From the NCBI GenBank assembly GCA_022545625.1, contig JACZQS010000010.1:1-16640 (forward strand): 16,640 bases of DNA, written 5' to 3'. This document shows, in pieces, positions 7,212 to 14,490 of the stretch. Source of the DNA: Pseudomonadota bacterium. Lineage in GTDB: Bacteria; Pseudomonadota; Gammaproteobacteria; GCA-001735895. The position numbers and the translations under genes are program-made. Numbering within the stretch: position 1 is the stretch's first letter; every line of letters begins with the position of its first letter. A model generated the notes under the pieces. That model ran no database searches and was not told the origin of the DNA. It saw nothing but the letters and a program-made list of their open reading frames with translations.

Positions 7212-9668
7212 ATGTTAATAAACGAGCAAATCAACAGTCCAGCCTACCACGGTGGCGGTACAGTGGTGTACGAATCTGTGCGGCGATTCGCTTTGAAACG
7301 ACTCAGCGATCTCATTCGTGTATTAATGGAAAATATCGATGATGCTCTATTTGAGTTGTCTGAGAAAGCTGAAACTGATCGGCAGCATAATATGTATTTT
7401 GAAGCTATGCGCGAGATCAGGCGCAAATCCAGCCTTTTGCAGATAGAATTCAATCAGGCCATGGAGGACTGCTTTAACCAGTTTTGTGAAGACCAGGCAG
7501 CGGATGACCTGGACGAAGATATCGAGGAATTGACCCTGGTCGAACTGGAAGATATGGAAGACACCATCGCCATAGGTAATATGATATCCAGGGCGCGGCC
7601 CCTTTTTGAAGAAGAATTATTTGCGGTCACCGAAAGACTAAAAGTCGTTTTACACCTGACCGAAATTGACCGGGATTTAAATCCGCTAGATCCGAAAGCA
7701 ATTTGCGAAAGCTTTCACAAGGCATCCGAGGTAATAGATTCCGAGATCCAGATCAAGCTGATTTTTTACAAGCTATTCGACAAATTCGTCATGAACAGTC
7801 TTGACGGTTTTTACCGCGAGTTGAATACGCTGTTTATCGACAAAGGTGTGTTGCCCAAATTCCAGGCTTCCAAGGAGCGCGAGAACCAGGCTTCAAATTT
7901 CCTCGCAAATAGAGTTAGAAACTCAACCAGCGATCCAGCGCATGACACGCCTACTGGTGAACAAGCTGCATGGGACCCCCAACCTGCTCCAAATGCCGGG
8001 ACACAAACCGACCAGGGCAATCTTCTGCCAATGCTGCGGCAGGTAATTAGCCCGACCAGTTCTCATCAAGTTGTCGCCGAATCCGAAATCCACATCAATG
8101 GGCAGCCTGGAGAAGGAACTGTCGATACCGGGCGCCTGGCGACAGTCGTTCCCATTGCCCAAAACACCGAATACATGTCCGCGCTTACCAACCTGCAAAC
8201 CTACGGCCTGCAGTCCCAACCGCTGGAATCGATAGACCCTCAGGAAGCCAGGGCTGAAACACGTCAGCAGCTGCTTGCTTTCAATAAAATGAACGCCGAT
8301 CATGCTAGCCCTGCGGACAATCAGATTATCGATATCGTTTCGATGATATTTGATTTCTTTTTCGATGATGACGCGTTGCCGGCACCGATAAAAGTCCTCA
8401 TAGGCCGCTTGCAGATCCCAATTCTAAAGGTTGCATTTATTGATGATAGTTTCTTTAAGCATAATAAGCACCCGGCCCGAAAATTACTCGACAGCATTTC
8501 CAAAGCATCACTAGGCTGGGGAGAAGATCTGAAACAGGAAAAAGTGTTAATCGATAAGCTCGAAGAAGTGGTTAACTCGCTGGTTAATGAATTTGAACAG
8601 GATATAGGAGTTTTTGATAGGGCGCTGGAAGATATCAGGCAATTTCTCGCCGATGAAAATGAAAAGGCTCGAAAAGCAGACGAGCTACTCAAGAAGCAGG
8701 AACTGGAAAGGGAACGGCTCGAAAAAGAGGCGCAGGATTCGGCCACTAGTCTAATTCGAAAACTCACGAAAAATCGAGAACTGAGTATTGAAGTGACAGG
8801 GTTTCTCGATTCGATATGGAACCCGGTGTTATTCCATATTTATTTAACAATGGGGGAGTCGTCCAGCCACTGGAATAATATCAGGCGCATTTCATCAACT
8901 TTTGTCTGGACACTAGTTCCTAAGTATAGCAAGGAGGAAAGAGTAAAAATTCTCGATACATTGCCGTCCTTGTTGCGAGCATTGTCGAGGGGCATGGATT
9001 TGATAGCGATAGACGATGAAGCCCAGAACAAGATATTTCAAATGTTGGCGAAACAGCATGCTAAGACAGTCAAACAGACCAGTAAAAACATAGTAACCCG
9101 AATCGATGACAATACTATTTGGCCCGATGGCAATGCCGCCGGGGCATTTGCCGGGTACACCCGAAGACTGGCAGATCAAAAAATGGACATCGAATTGGCC
9201 GCTGATGAAGCGGGCGCAATCCTGACGGACGAGGAAGAATATGACCCAGATGGCATTACGATCATCACCGAGTCAAGCACCAATGAGGTTATTAAAAATC
9301 TGGACGACTTTACCGACGCGGTCAAAAAAGGTGAGATCGAGGTAGATCAGGAAATTACCATGGATTCAGGCGAGCATGCCGCTGACTCCCAGGACGCCGA
9401 TGATTTTCTAAGGCAGGCGCAGGCACTCGAAATTGGTGCCTGGGTAGAATTTTTATCGGAAGAGGATAAGACTTTTAACGCCAGGTTATCGTGGAAAAGT
9501 CGTATTTCCCACAAGTACGTTTTTGCTAACCGGCTTGGTCACAAATTAAGGGAAGTAACCATGTACGGATTTGCTACAGAACTCAGATCGGGTCGGGCTA
9601 AATTGATCCAGTCTTATTCTTTATTTGATCGCGCTGTCGATACCCTCATCTCAAAAATCACGCATTAA
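7212..9668 (+). CDS. DUF1631 family protein
   Basis: This is a large soluble protein of 818 residues with no signal peptide or membrane segment. The N-terminal block FALKRLSDLIRVLMENIDDA with LFELSEKA and YFEAMREIR, and the C-terminal block WVEFLSEEDK...ARLSWKSRISHKYVFANRLG (about 742-800), match my memory of the DUF1631 family. That family is found in gamma- and betaproteobacteria and has no established function. The N-terminal third has a very acidic patch (DDLDEDIEE, LVELEDMED). A charged, probably coiled-coil stretch rich in Lys and Glu lies at about 480-515. The C-terminal region looks like a small beta domain, perhaps PilZ-like; that is inference. The frame opens at ATG 7191, but ATG 7212 has AGGA six bases before it, so I prefer 7212. 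The stop lies 20 bases from the convergent aldolase-like gene, with no terminator between. Confidence 0.83.
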   Translation: MLINEQINSPAYHGGGTVVYESVRRFALKRLSDLIRVLMENIDDALFELSEKAETDRQHNMYFEAMREIRRKSSLLQIEFNQAMEDCFNQFCEDQAADDLDEDIEELTLVELEDMEDTIAIGNMISRARPLFEEELFAVTERLKVVLHLTEIDRDLNPLDPKAICESFHKASEVIDSEIQIKLIFYKLFDKFVMNSLDGFYRELNTLFIDKGVLPKFQASKERENQASNFLANRVRNSTSDPAHDTPTGEQAAWDPQPAPNAGTQTDQGNLLPMLRQVISPTSSHQVVAESEIHINGQPGEGTVDTGRLATVVPIAQNTEYMSALTNLQTYGLQSQPLESIDPQEARAETRQQLLAFNKMNADHASPADNQIIDIVSMIFDFFFDDDALPAPIKVLIGRLQIPILKVAFIDDSFFKHNKHPARKLLDSISKASLGWGEDLKQEKVLIDKLEEVVNSLVNEFEQDIGVFDRALEDIRQFLADENEKARKADELLKKQELERERLEKEAQDSATSLIRKLTKNRELSIEVTGFLDSIWNPVLFHIYLTMGESSSHWNNIRRISSTFVWTLVPKYSKEERVKILDTLPSLLRALSRGMDLIAIDDEAQNKIFQMLAKQHAKTVKQTSKNIVTRIDDNTIWPDGNAAGAFAGYTRRLADQKMDIELAADEAGAILTDEEEYDPDGITIITESSTNEVIKNLDDFTDAVKKGEIEVDQEITMDSGEHAADSQDADDFLRQAQALEIGAWVEFLSEEDKTFNARLSWKSRISHKYVFANRLGHKLREVTMYGFATELRSGRAKLIQSYSLFDRAVDTLISKITH

Positions 9669-9688
9669 AATCTGGCCGAAATTAATCC

Positions 9689-10459
9689 TCAGTCCCTGTA
9701 TGATCGGTCTTGCTGATCGAGCATGCGAATCAGCGCCTGCCATGACATGTCGATAAATTCTTTCGGTCCATCCGCAGGTGGGGCACCACGATCGTTGAGT
9801 TGTTTGATGACGCTGGCCCCCGGCTGAATAGTCTCTGCACCGGATTTCATCACATCGACCTGCACCTTACAGGCGTTCTCAAGCGCGTATAGATAATAAA
9901 AGGCCTCGGCGACGCTTCGACCGGTCGATAGCAGCCCATGATTATGCATAATCATCAAAACCTTGTCTTCGATATCCTCGCCCAGCTTTCGGCATTCTTC
10001 TGCGTTATCCGCAATGACATCGTATTTGTGATAACAGACCATTCCGCCAACTTCGTTGGCCTGCTGGCTCAGAGGCAATAAACCACATGCCATAGCTGAC
10101 ACCGCAATCCCAGCGCGGGTGTGGCTATGTAATACCGCATTGACGTCGGGTCGCGCTTTTAAAATAGCGCTGTGAATCGCATGACCCGCTCCATTGTAAG
10201 GATATTCTCCCGCCAGTAGCTTGCCATCGAAATCGACCTTGATTAAATTACTCGCGGTAACTTCCGCAAATAGCAAGCCGTAAGGATTAATAATATACTG
10301 CCCAGGCTGCCCCGGGACCCGCGCACTGAGGTGGGTGAAAATTAAATCGGTCCAGCCAAAGTGAACAAATAACCGGTAACAGGCTGCCAGATCCTGTCGT
10401 AGCCGCCACTCTTCATCGCTCATATTTTCTGCAGTCAGTTTTGAAGTTACCGCTTTCAT
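9689..10459 (-). CDS. Class II aldolase/adducin-family protein
   Basis: The 256-residue product has the class II aldolase/adducin fold. The metal-binding HSH motif is at His111 and His113 (VLHSHTRAG), with the third histidine at His174 (MHNHGLLSTG). The pieces FTHLSARVPG, INPYGLLFAEV, GLLPLSQQANEV and LENACKVQV belong to the broad subfamily that includes adducin heads. In fuculose-phosphate aldolase the catalytic Glu lies in SEW, just before a conserved His. Here the equivalent stretch reads GAGHAIH, so that Glu appears absent, as in many relatives. A metal-dependent lyase, decarboxylase or epimerase role is possible; the substrate is unknown. On the minus strand AAGAGG lies about nine bases before the ATG. 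It is convergent with DUF1631 and divergent from the HlyU-family gene. Confidence 0.87.
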   Translation of the reverse strand: MKAVTSKLTAENMSDEEWRLRQDLAACYRLFVHFGWTDLIFTHLSARVPGQPGQYIINPYGLLFAEVTASNLIKVDFDGKLLAGEYPYNGAGHAIHSAILKARPDVNAVLHSHTRAGIAVSAMACGLLPLSQQANEVGGMVCYHKYDVIADNAEECRKLGEDIEDKVLMIMHNHGLLSTGRSVAEAFYYLYALENACKVQVDVMKSGAETIQPGASVIKQLNDRGAPPADGPKEFIDMSWQALIRMLDQQDRSYRD

Positions 10460-10569
10460 GTCGAAATCCTCTTATATTATTAACCTGCCAGACTTCCGGA
10501 CAGCGGGGTCAATAAATAGATTTTGAAACTACAGTAATAACCCCTCCTAAACAAGTCGGCTAACTCTGT

Positions 10570-10582
10570 CACCGCCGCGGTG
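10570..10582. promoter_or_regulatory. GC-rich palindrome between the aldolase-like and HlyU-family genes
   Basis: CACCGC (10570-10575) and GCGGTG (10577-10582) flank a single C, giving a 13-base odd palindrome roughly mid-way in the 201-base divergent region. It is a candidate operator serving either gene. TATGAT at 10616-10621 could be a -10 box for the plus-strand gene, but no good -35 was seen. Confidence 0.25.
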
Positions 10583-10660
10583 GAGATAATGCGTATGTAC
10601 CACGAGTTTATTTGATATGATCCTGTACTTCGTATCCTTCATGCGATAAGCGGGCTAGTT

Positions 10661-10969
10661 ATGATATTGGGCAAATTATTCAAATCAATTTTCGGCGGCG
10701 GCAGGGCTGTGGCACGAACTTCTGAGGAATTAACCGAACCATTTGAATACAAGGAATTTACTATTCAGGCTGCACCGCTCATAACTGGTAGCAGGTTTCG
10801 TACCGCTGGTTATATCAGCGGCGATTTCGAAGGTGAGGTGCGGCGCGTACATTTCATTCGGGCTGATCAACATGCTGAACTACAAGCGGCTATTGACCAT
10901 TCGCAATCAAAGGCCAGGCAAATCATCGATGAAGTGGGTCCAAAGCTACTGGAGAAAAAGCAACTCTAG
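10661..10969 (+). CDS. HlyU-family protein (PF10115 type)
   Basis: This small protein of 102 residues starts MILGKLFKSIFGG, an amphipathic lead. It then shows EPFEYKEFTIQAAP, TAGYISGDFEGEVRRVHFIRAD and KARQIIDEVGPKLL, the conserved blocks of the short family annotated as transcriptional activator HlyU in Pfam. That name is misleading: it is not the ArsR-type HlyU that controls haemolysin in Vibrio, and no helix-turn-helix is visible. The function is unknown. The ribosome binding site is weak (AAGCGGG about nine bases upstream). The stop codon lies inside a copy of the repeat arm described at 10967-10993. The gene stands alone between a divergent aldolase-like gene and a convergent TPR gene. 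Confidence 0.85.
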   Translation: MILGKLFKSIFGGGRAVARTSEELTEPFEYKEFTIQAAPLITGSRFRTAGYISGDFEGEVRRVHFIRADQHAELQAAIDHSQSKARQIIDEVGPKLLEKKQL

Positions 10970-10993
10970 CCCGGTGGTGAGAAAAACGGGCTA
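10967..10993. repeat. Solo copy of the palindromic repeat arm, forming a hairpin
   Basis: GGTGGTGAGAAA, then AA, then CGGGCTA (10973-10993) matches the left arm of the element at 11984-12106 in 19 of 21 positions. Here TAGCCCG (10967-10973) pairs with CGGGCTA (10987-10993) over a 13-base loop, making its own hairpin that begins at the TAG stop of the HlyU-family gene. It may work as a transcript end, but no T-tract follows. Confidence 0.55.
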
Positions 10994-11009
10994 ATAGCCT
11001 GATACCAAC

Positions 11010-11576
11010 TCAAACTGAACTCTTGTTTAACTCCTGCTTAAGTAGTTCGATTCGGGGTTTGGCATCGCGTGAGTTGGGTTTAATTTCCAGTAATCGCTCG
11101 AATGCCGTGATAGCACCGCTAAAATCGCGATCCCGCCCGAGGATCATGCCGAGTCCCCAGATCGCACCAAAGTGACGCGGTTCCAGGGACAGGGTTTGTT
11201 GTATGTCCTTAATCGAGCCGCTGTAATCTTGCTGATAATATCTTACGGTTGCGCGACGGTTCCATCCTTCGGAAAATCCTGGTGCCATTTTTATGACCCG
11301 CGAATACAGGTTTTCGGCCTGTGCCAGCTGACCGGATTGTACTGCTACGCCGGCCTCTTCCATCAGGCTATCAATCTCTGCACGGCCACTCTCGAACCAG
11401 ATTGCCCAGATGTGGACTTCCGTCTCCTCCAGCACACCGCTATTTTCACTACTTTGTAAAGTAGTGAAAAGTTCATCCAGTCGAGCGTCTGTTTGATCTG
11501 AAAAACTGGGTGCCGGGAAGAATAACGCCATCCCCAGGACCAGTTGAATGATGAGCCTTAGCGGAATAATTTTCAT
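11010..11576 (-). CDS. Secreted TPR-repeat protein
   Basis: The 188-residue product begins MKIIPLRLIIQLVLGMALFF, a signal peptide with probable cleavage near residue 26 (SFS before DQ), so it should be periplasmic or lipid-free secreted. After a helical head (ARLDELFTTL, EETEVHIWAIWFESG) come three tetratricopeptide units at about 68-101, 102-135 and 136-169, with phrases EGWNRRATVRYYQQDY and LEPRHFGAIWGLGMIL. These are typical of a common proteobacterial TPR protein of this size. TPR units bind other proteins; the partner is unknown. The frame is open to 11612, but GGAGG ends five bases before the ATG at 11576, which I therefore take as the start. A long perfect inverted repeat lies inside the coding sequence at codons 36-45. 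Confidence 0.87.
   Translation of the reverse strand: MKIIPLRLIIQLVLGMALFFPAPSFSDQTDARLDELFTTLQSSENSGVLEETEVHIWAIWFESGRAEIDSLMEEAGVAVQSGQLAQAENLYSRVIKMAPGFSEGWNRRATVRYYQQDYSGSIKDIQQTLSLEPRHFGAIWGLGMILGRDRDFSGAITAFERLLEIKPNSRDAKPRIELLKQELNKSSV
11443..11470. repeat. Intragenic 13-bp perfect inverted repeat in the TPR gene
   Basis: TTTTCACTACTTT (11443-11455) and AAAGTAGTGAAAA (11458-11470) are exact reverse complements separated by GT. The site lies within codons 36-45 of the TPR gene, just after the signal-peptide region. It could form a cruciform, an mRNA hairpin or a protein-binding site. Confidence 0.6.
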
Positions 11577-11656
11577 TTTCACCTCCAATAAATAAGAAGG
11601 ATCTGCTGTCACACGAACACTATCTTTTGATCTTAGAGTGGGACTGATCTGGTTTT

Positions 11657-11953
11657 CTACCCTTGTTCGATATGCGCTTTGACACGTTTATTGACGAGGT
11701 CCGCGTACCCATAGGGTTCGACTTTTCTGAGCATATCCCAGAATCCCTCGACCCACTGTTGATCCCCACGTCGAGACGATAGTTTAATCACCGAATCAAC
11801 ATCGATCCAGTAGTGGCCTTCCTCAGCCTGGACCGCGATGGCCGAGAATGTCGAGGAGCTGGCAACATCGCTTTTTTCGGCAACCGAGAAACTATTCAAA
11901 TTGTCGACATCTTCCAGTGAAAGCGTACCATCTGCTGAAACTAAAATGTACAT
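11657..11953 (-). CDS. Hypothetical 98-residue protein
   Basis: I do not recognise this family. The product begins MYILVSADGTLSLEDVDNL, has a central segment with HYWIDVDSVIKLSSRRGDQQW, and ends FWDMLRKVEPYGYADLVNKRVKAHIEQG. It has no signal peptide, membrane segment or cysteine. The mix of a strand-rich first half and a helical second half suggests a small compact cytoplasmic domain. It is likely a real gene: GGAGA lies seven bases before the ATG, and the opposite frames show no competing protein. It lies 80 bases upstream of the TPR gene on the same strand. The repeat element at 11984-12106 lies immediately upstream, between it and the M48 gene, and may carry or interrupt its promoter. Confidence 0.62.
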   Translation of the reverse strand: MYILVSADGTLSLEDVDNLNSFSVAEKSDVASSSTFSAIAVQAEEGHYWIDVDSVIKLSSRRGDQQWVEGFWDMLRKVEPYGYADLVNKRVKAHIEQG

Positions 11954-11983
11954 ATGTAAATCTCCAGCAACAGCTTACTATAC

Positions 11984-12106
11984 TAGCCCGAATTTCTCAC
12001 CACCCATCTATTCGGCCATTGCTCCTGCATCGCCTAAATCACGGTGTTTGGTGTTCTACTTCCGCGACGCCGCCTCGCTGCGCACGGTGGTGAGAAATTC
12101 GAGCCA
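11984..12106. repeat. Extragenic palindromic element with 16-bp perfect inverted arms (REP/MITE-like)
   Basis: CGAATTTCTCACCACC (11989-12004) and GGTGGTGAGAAATTCG (12086-12101) are exact reverse complements around 81 bases. The similarity extends outward: the left side begins TAGCCCG and the right side ends CGAGCCA, giving 21-base arms with 19 matches. The centre codes for no recognisable protein and contains a GC-rich stretch (near 12063-12085). The element fills most of the gap between the M48 stop and the 98-residue gene. A third arm copy occurs at 10973-10993. No target-site duplication is evident. It is best described as a non-autonomous palindromic repeat; no transposase is present in this window. 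Confidence 0.75.
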
Positions 12107-12115
12107 GGACTGAAT

Positions 12116-13126
12116 TTATCTACGCTTAAGTTTTTTAATACGCTCTATAGTCGCTGGATGGGAAGAAAAATAATTACTAATCCCGGTATCTTCCTCGTCA
12201 TACTTCTTATCAAGACTTTTTAATAACTCTAACAGGGGCTCGGTCGAAATATTGTTGTCCTGTAGATAACGAATCGCAAAATCATCGGCTTCTGTCTCAA
12301 ATTCTCGAGAAAACTTTAGTTGTACCATCAATGTTGGCAAGGCTGCCCCGATAGAACTGATTGAAGATATATCTCCGGTGATCGTCACTAGCAACAATGC
12401 CACAACAGAATCCTGTAACACGTGGCGAATTGAATGACGTTGTTCAATATGGCCAACCTCATGCGCCAACACACCAATTAATGCCTCATCCGATTCGGCC
12501 AGTTCGACTATTTCATCGGTAAAAATTATAATACCGGAAGGAAGCGCCAGTGCATTTGCCCCCATTTTTGGACTGCTTCTAAATAAAATCTGGTAATCGA
12601 TTGTACTGTTCATACTGTCTATAGATTTCAGGAAGCTTGCGGATAATTGTGCCTGGCGATCCAGAGGCAACCTGGATTCTTCGAAAACTAACCGATCCAG
12701 GGTATCCAGTAATTGCCTGCCCAGCGTTTGTTCCAATGCCGGGGGTATTTGATTGGCAATTTGGCGCGCCATTTCGGGCACGGCATATAAAATCATAAAG
12801 GCAAATACGCCGACAGCTAACACGGCAACTCCTGCTGCATAAATGAATTTCGATTCACAACGATGGATAAATTCAAAAAGTCCGGAGGTTTTGGGAAGGT
12901 ATGGCCGAATTGCCGACAAATCTGAAAGCTCACAGTTCGAGCCATCGGGAAAATATATTTTTGGTTTTAAATTGCCAACAGGCTCAGCGACACTGATACC
13001 ATCTATTGCATATCGCAGGCTTATGTTATCTGCAGTTAAGCGTACGAAGCCAGTTTCGCTAAAATTAAGACTGGCTTCGTATACCCTGGATGTTTTACCG
13101 TCGTACCAGATTACCTCAACGTTCAC
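12116..13126 (-). CDS. Membrane-bound M48-family zinc metallopeptidase
   Basis: The 336-residue product starts with GTG (13124-13126). Residues 1-80 form an N-terminal beta-rich domain (MNVEVIWYDGKTSRVYEASL...). One membrane segment spans about 95-116, and the catalytic domain follows. The HExxH motif is HEVGH at 222-226 (zinc ligands His222 and His226, catalytic Glu223). The third ligand is probably Glu277 in SREFETEADDFA, the usual second motif of M48. An SSHP motif near 321-324 is also typical. The catalytic domain probably faces the periplasm (inference from charge distribution). The family degrades or processes membrane-associated proteins; the substrate is unknown. Its start overlaps the DUF898 stop by four bases (GTGA), pointing to translational coupling and a joint role. 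A 12-bp inverted repeat lies within codons 16-28. Confidence 0.9.
   Translation of the reverse strand: MNVEVIWYDGKTSRVYEASLNFSETGFVRLTADNISLRYAIDGISVAEPVGNLKPKIYFPDGSNCELSDLSAIRPYLPKTSGLFEFIHRCESKFIYAAGVAVLAVGVFAFMILYAVPEMARQIANQIPPALEQTLGRQLLDTLDRLVFEESRLPLDRQAQLSASFLKSIDSMNSTIDYQILFRSSPKMGANALALPSGIIIFTDEIVELAESDEALIGVLAHEVGHIEQRHSIRHVLQDSVVALLLVTITGDISSISSIGAALPTLMVQLKFSREFETEADDFAIRYLQDNNISTEPLLELLKSLDKKYDEEDTGISNYFSSHPATIERIKKLKRR
13043..13081. repeat. Intragenic 12-bp perfect inverted repeat in the M48 gene
   Basis: TACGAAGCCAGT (13043-13054) and ACTGGCTTCGTA (13070-13081) are exact reverse complements with a 15-base loop, inside codons 16-28 of the M48 gene. In mRNA it would fold into a stable stem shortly after the start codon, where it could affect translation coupled to DUF898. 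Confidence 0.55.
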
Positions 13127-14208
13127 CCAATGCCGCCGATATCCATATCAAATACATCGCCCATTTCTTCGCCGAGGGCAGATTCTTCTTCAGCCTTTTC
13201 CCTAATAAATGTATCAAGATCACCCCCGGGAATCAGAACCAGCGTGTTCATGCGGTAACGTACCATACGAACCCGGGCCCAGGGGATCATTAAGCCTAAA
13301 CTAAGTAGAATAACGACCATGTTAGAGAAAATAATCCAGGCCATTCGCCCTAGCTTCAGGCTACTTTCAAATCTGTGCCCGCCATCCAGGGTAATATTGT
13401 TCCAAACCAAATTTGCTACCGCGGTGCGAATATAGATAAAAACACCAAAATACAGTAGCAACACGAGAAAATATATTAACACCGGTAATCCTGCCATCGC
13501 CGCACCCATCGTTGCCGGGTCGGGCTCGACACCGCTTTGCGCAGCCTGCTCCATCACGGTTTTCATCTCCATCATCACTGGCATCATTACTACCGCCACG
13601 ATAATACCGGCACCTATCAATATCCCCAGTGCTATCAGATAGATTTTATAAAAATCACCGGCGCCACATTGCAGTGAAAAACGACTTTGTCCATAACCCG
13701 CATTGGTAATTAAAAATTTGTTTGTACGGTAAGCAAAATAAGGGAGAATCAAGCCCAGGGTAAGCGGAATTAAAATTCCTATTCCGAGATAAACCCATGC
13801 TGCCTGGCCATATTGCCGATCGAACCGAAATCGTAAGTTGCGATAAGCAGTATTGCGCAACCGAAAGGCCATGGCCCTGACAATGATAAACGGTAAGGCA
13901 ATCATCAATAAAATAAAAAATATTATTTCGGAGCCAGGTGCAAGAGCCGAAACAACGGTGTAGACGATAAATATAGCGACGGCAATTAGATAACCTTTTA
14001 ATATCGTAATAGGGGAGGCAAGATAATCAAAGTTTGAGCCGGCGACATTGGTATGCCCATAAAAATAGCGATTGGTTCGAACCTTTGCCCAGGGAGTGTA
14101 GATACCGAGGGTTAGAATAGTTAACAATATGTTGACGATCCAGATACCAAAAAACGCTCCTGCAGTACCATTAAATGAAAAATTCTGATGGTTATTATCT
14201 TCTATCAT
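13123..14208 (-). CDS. yjgN: YjgN family (DUF898) multi-pass membrane protein
   Basis: This 361-residue inner-membrane protein has about six or seven hydrophobic segments. It contains the family signature near the start (FSFNGTAGAFFGIWIVNILL, then LTLGIYTPWAKVRTNRYFYG). That signature recurs twice: LGLILPYFAYRTNKFLITN near 160-180 and LGLMIPWARVRMVRYRMNT near 300-320, indicating three ancestral repeats. A Met- and Ala-rich loop (MMPVMMEMKTVMEQAAQ) separates repeats two and three, and an acidic tail ends the protein. The function of DUF898 is unknown. In this and other proteobacteria, as I recall, it is paired with an M48 peptidase, and here the coupling is direct through a GTGA overlap. AGGG about eight bases before the ATG supports the start. 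Confidence 0.9.
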   Translation of the reverse strand: MIEDNNHQNFSFNGTAGAFFGIWIVNILLTILTLGIYTPWAKVRTNRYFYGHTNVAGSNFDYLASPITILKGYLIAVAIFIVYTVVSALAPGSEIIFFILLMIALPFIIVRAMAFRLRNTAYRNLRFRFDRQYGQAAWVYLGIGILIPLTLGLILPYFAYRTNKFLITNAGYGQSRFSLQCGAGDFYKIYLIALGILIGAGIIVAVVMMPVMMEMKTVMEQAAQSGVEPDPATMGAAMAGLPVLIYFLVLLLYFGVFIYIRTAVANLVWNNITLDGGHRFESSLKLGRMAWIIFSNMVVILLSLGLMIPWARVRMVRYRMNTLVLIPGGDLDTFIREKAEEESALGEEMGDVFDMDIGGIG

Positions 14209-14239
14209 GATATTTCCCTAAAATTGGTTAAGCAAACAA

Positions 14240-14252
14240 CCGCTTGTAGCGG
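14240..14252 (+). other. Small hairpin followed by CTTTT in the DUF898 leader
   Basis: CCGCT (14240-14244) and AGCGG (14248-14252) pair over TGT, followed by CTTTTAT. On the plus strand it has terminator form, but no plus-strand gene ends here; on the minus strand it is in the DUF898 leader. A second hairpin, GTATCTT (14384-14390) with AAGATGC (14394-14400), lies closer to the EEP gene. Otherwise 14209-14490 shows no clear promoter. Confidence 0.25.
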
Positions 14253-14490
14253 CTTTTATAGCGAAAATGTCAAGCCTTTGTCACCGTATTAATTGGCAAG
14301 GAGTTGTACCCGTGGTGGGTTAATGCATCGTACCATTTTTGCAGCCAGGCATGATCAGCGAATACATGGCTCTAATATCAGGTGTATCTTATTAAGATGC
14401 CCGATTTCTCTAGTAGTCCGCTTCTTAATATAGTTCAATTTAAATTTTAGTTATTCCCGGGTCGTTGCTAACTATAAACGGAGGAAGCTG

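Noticed and set aside
10661..10969. Virulence regulator HlyU controlling haemolysin
   Set aside because: The family shares only the name with Vibrio ArsR-type HlyU; no helix-turn-helix and no toxin gene nearby.
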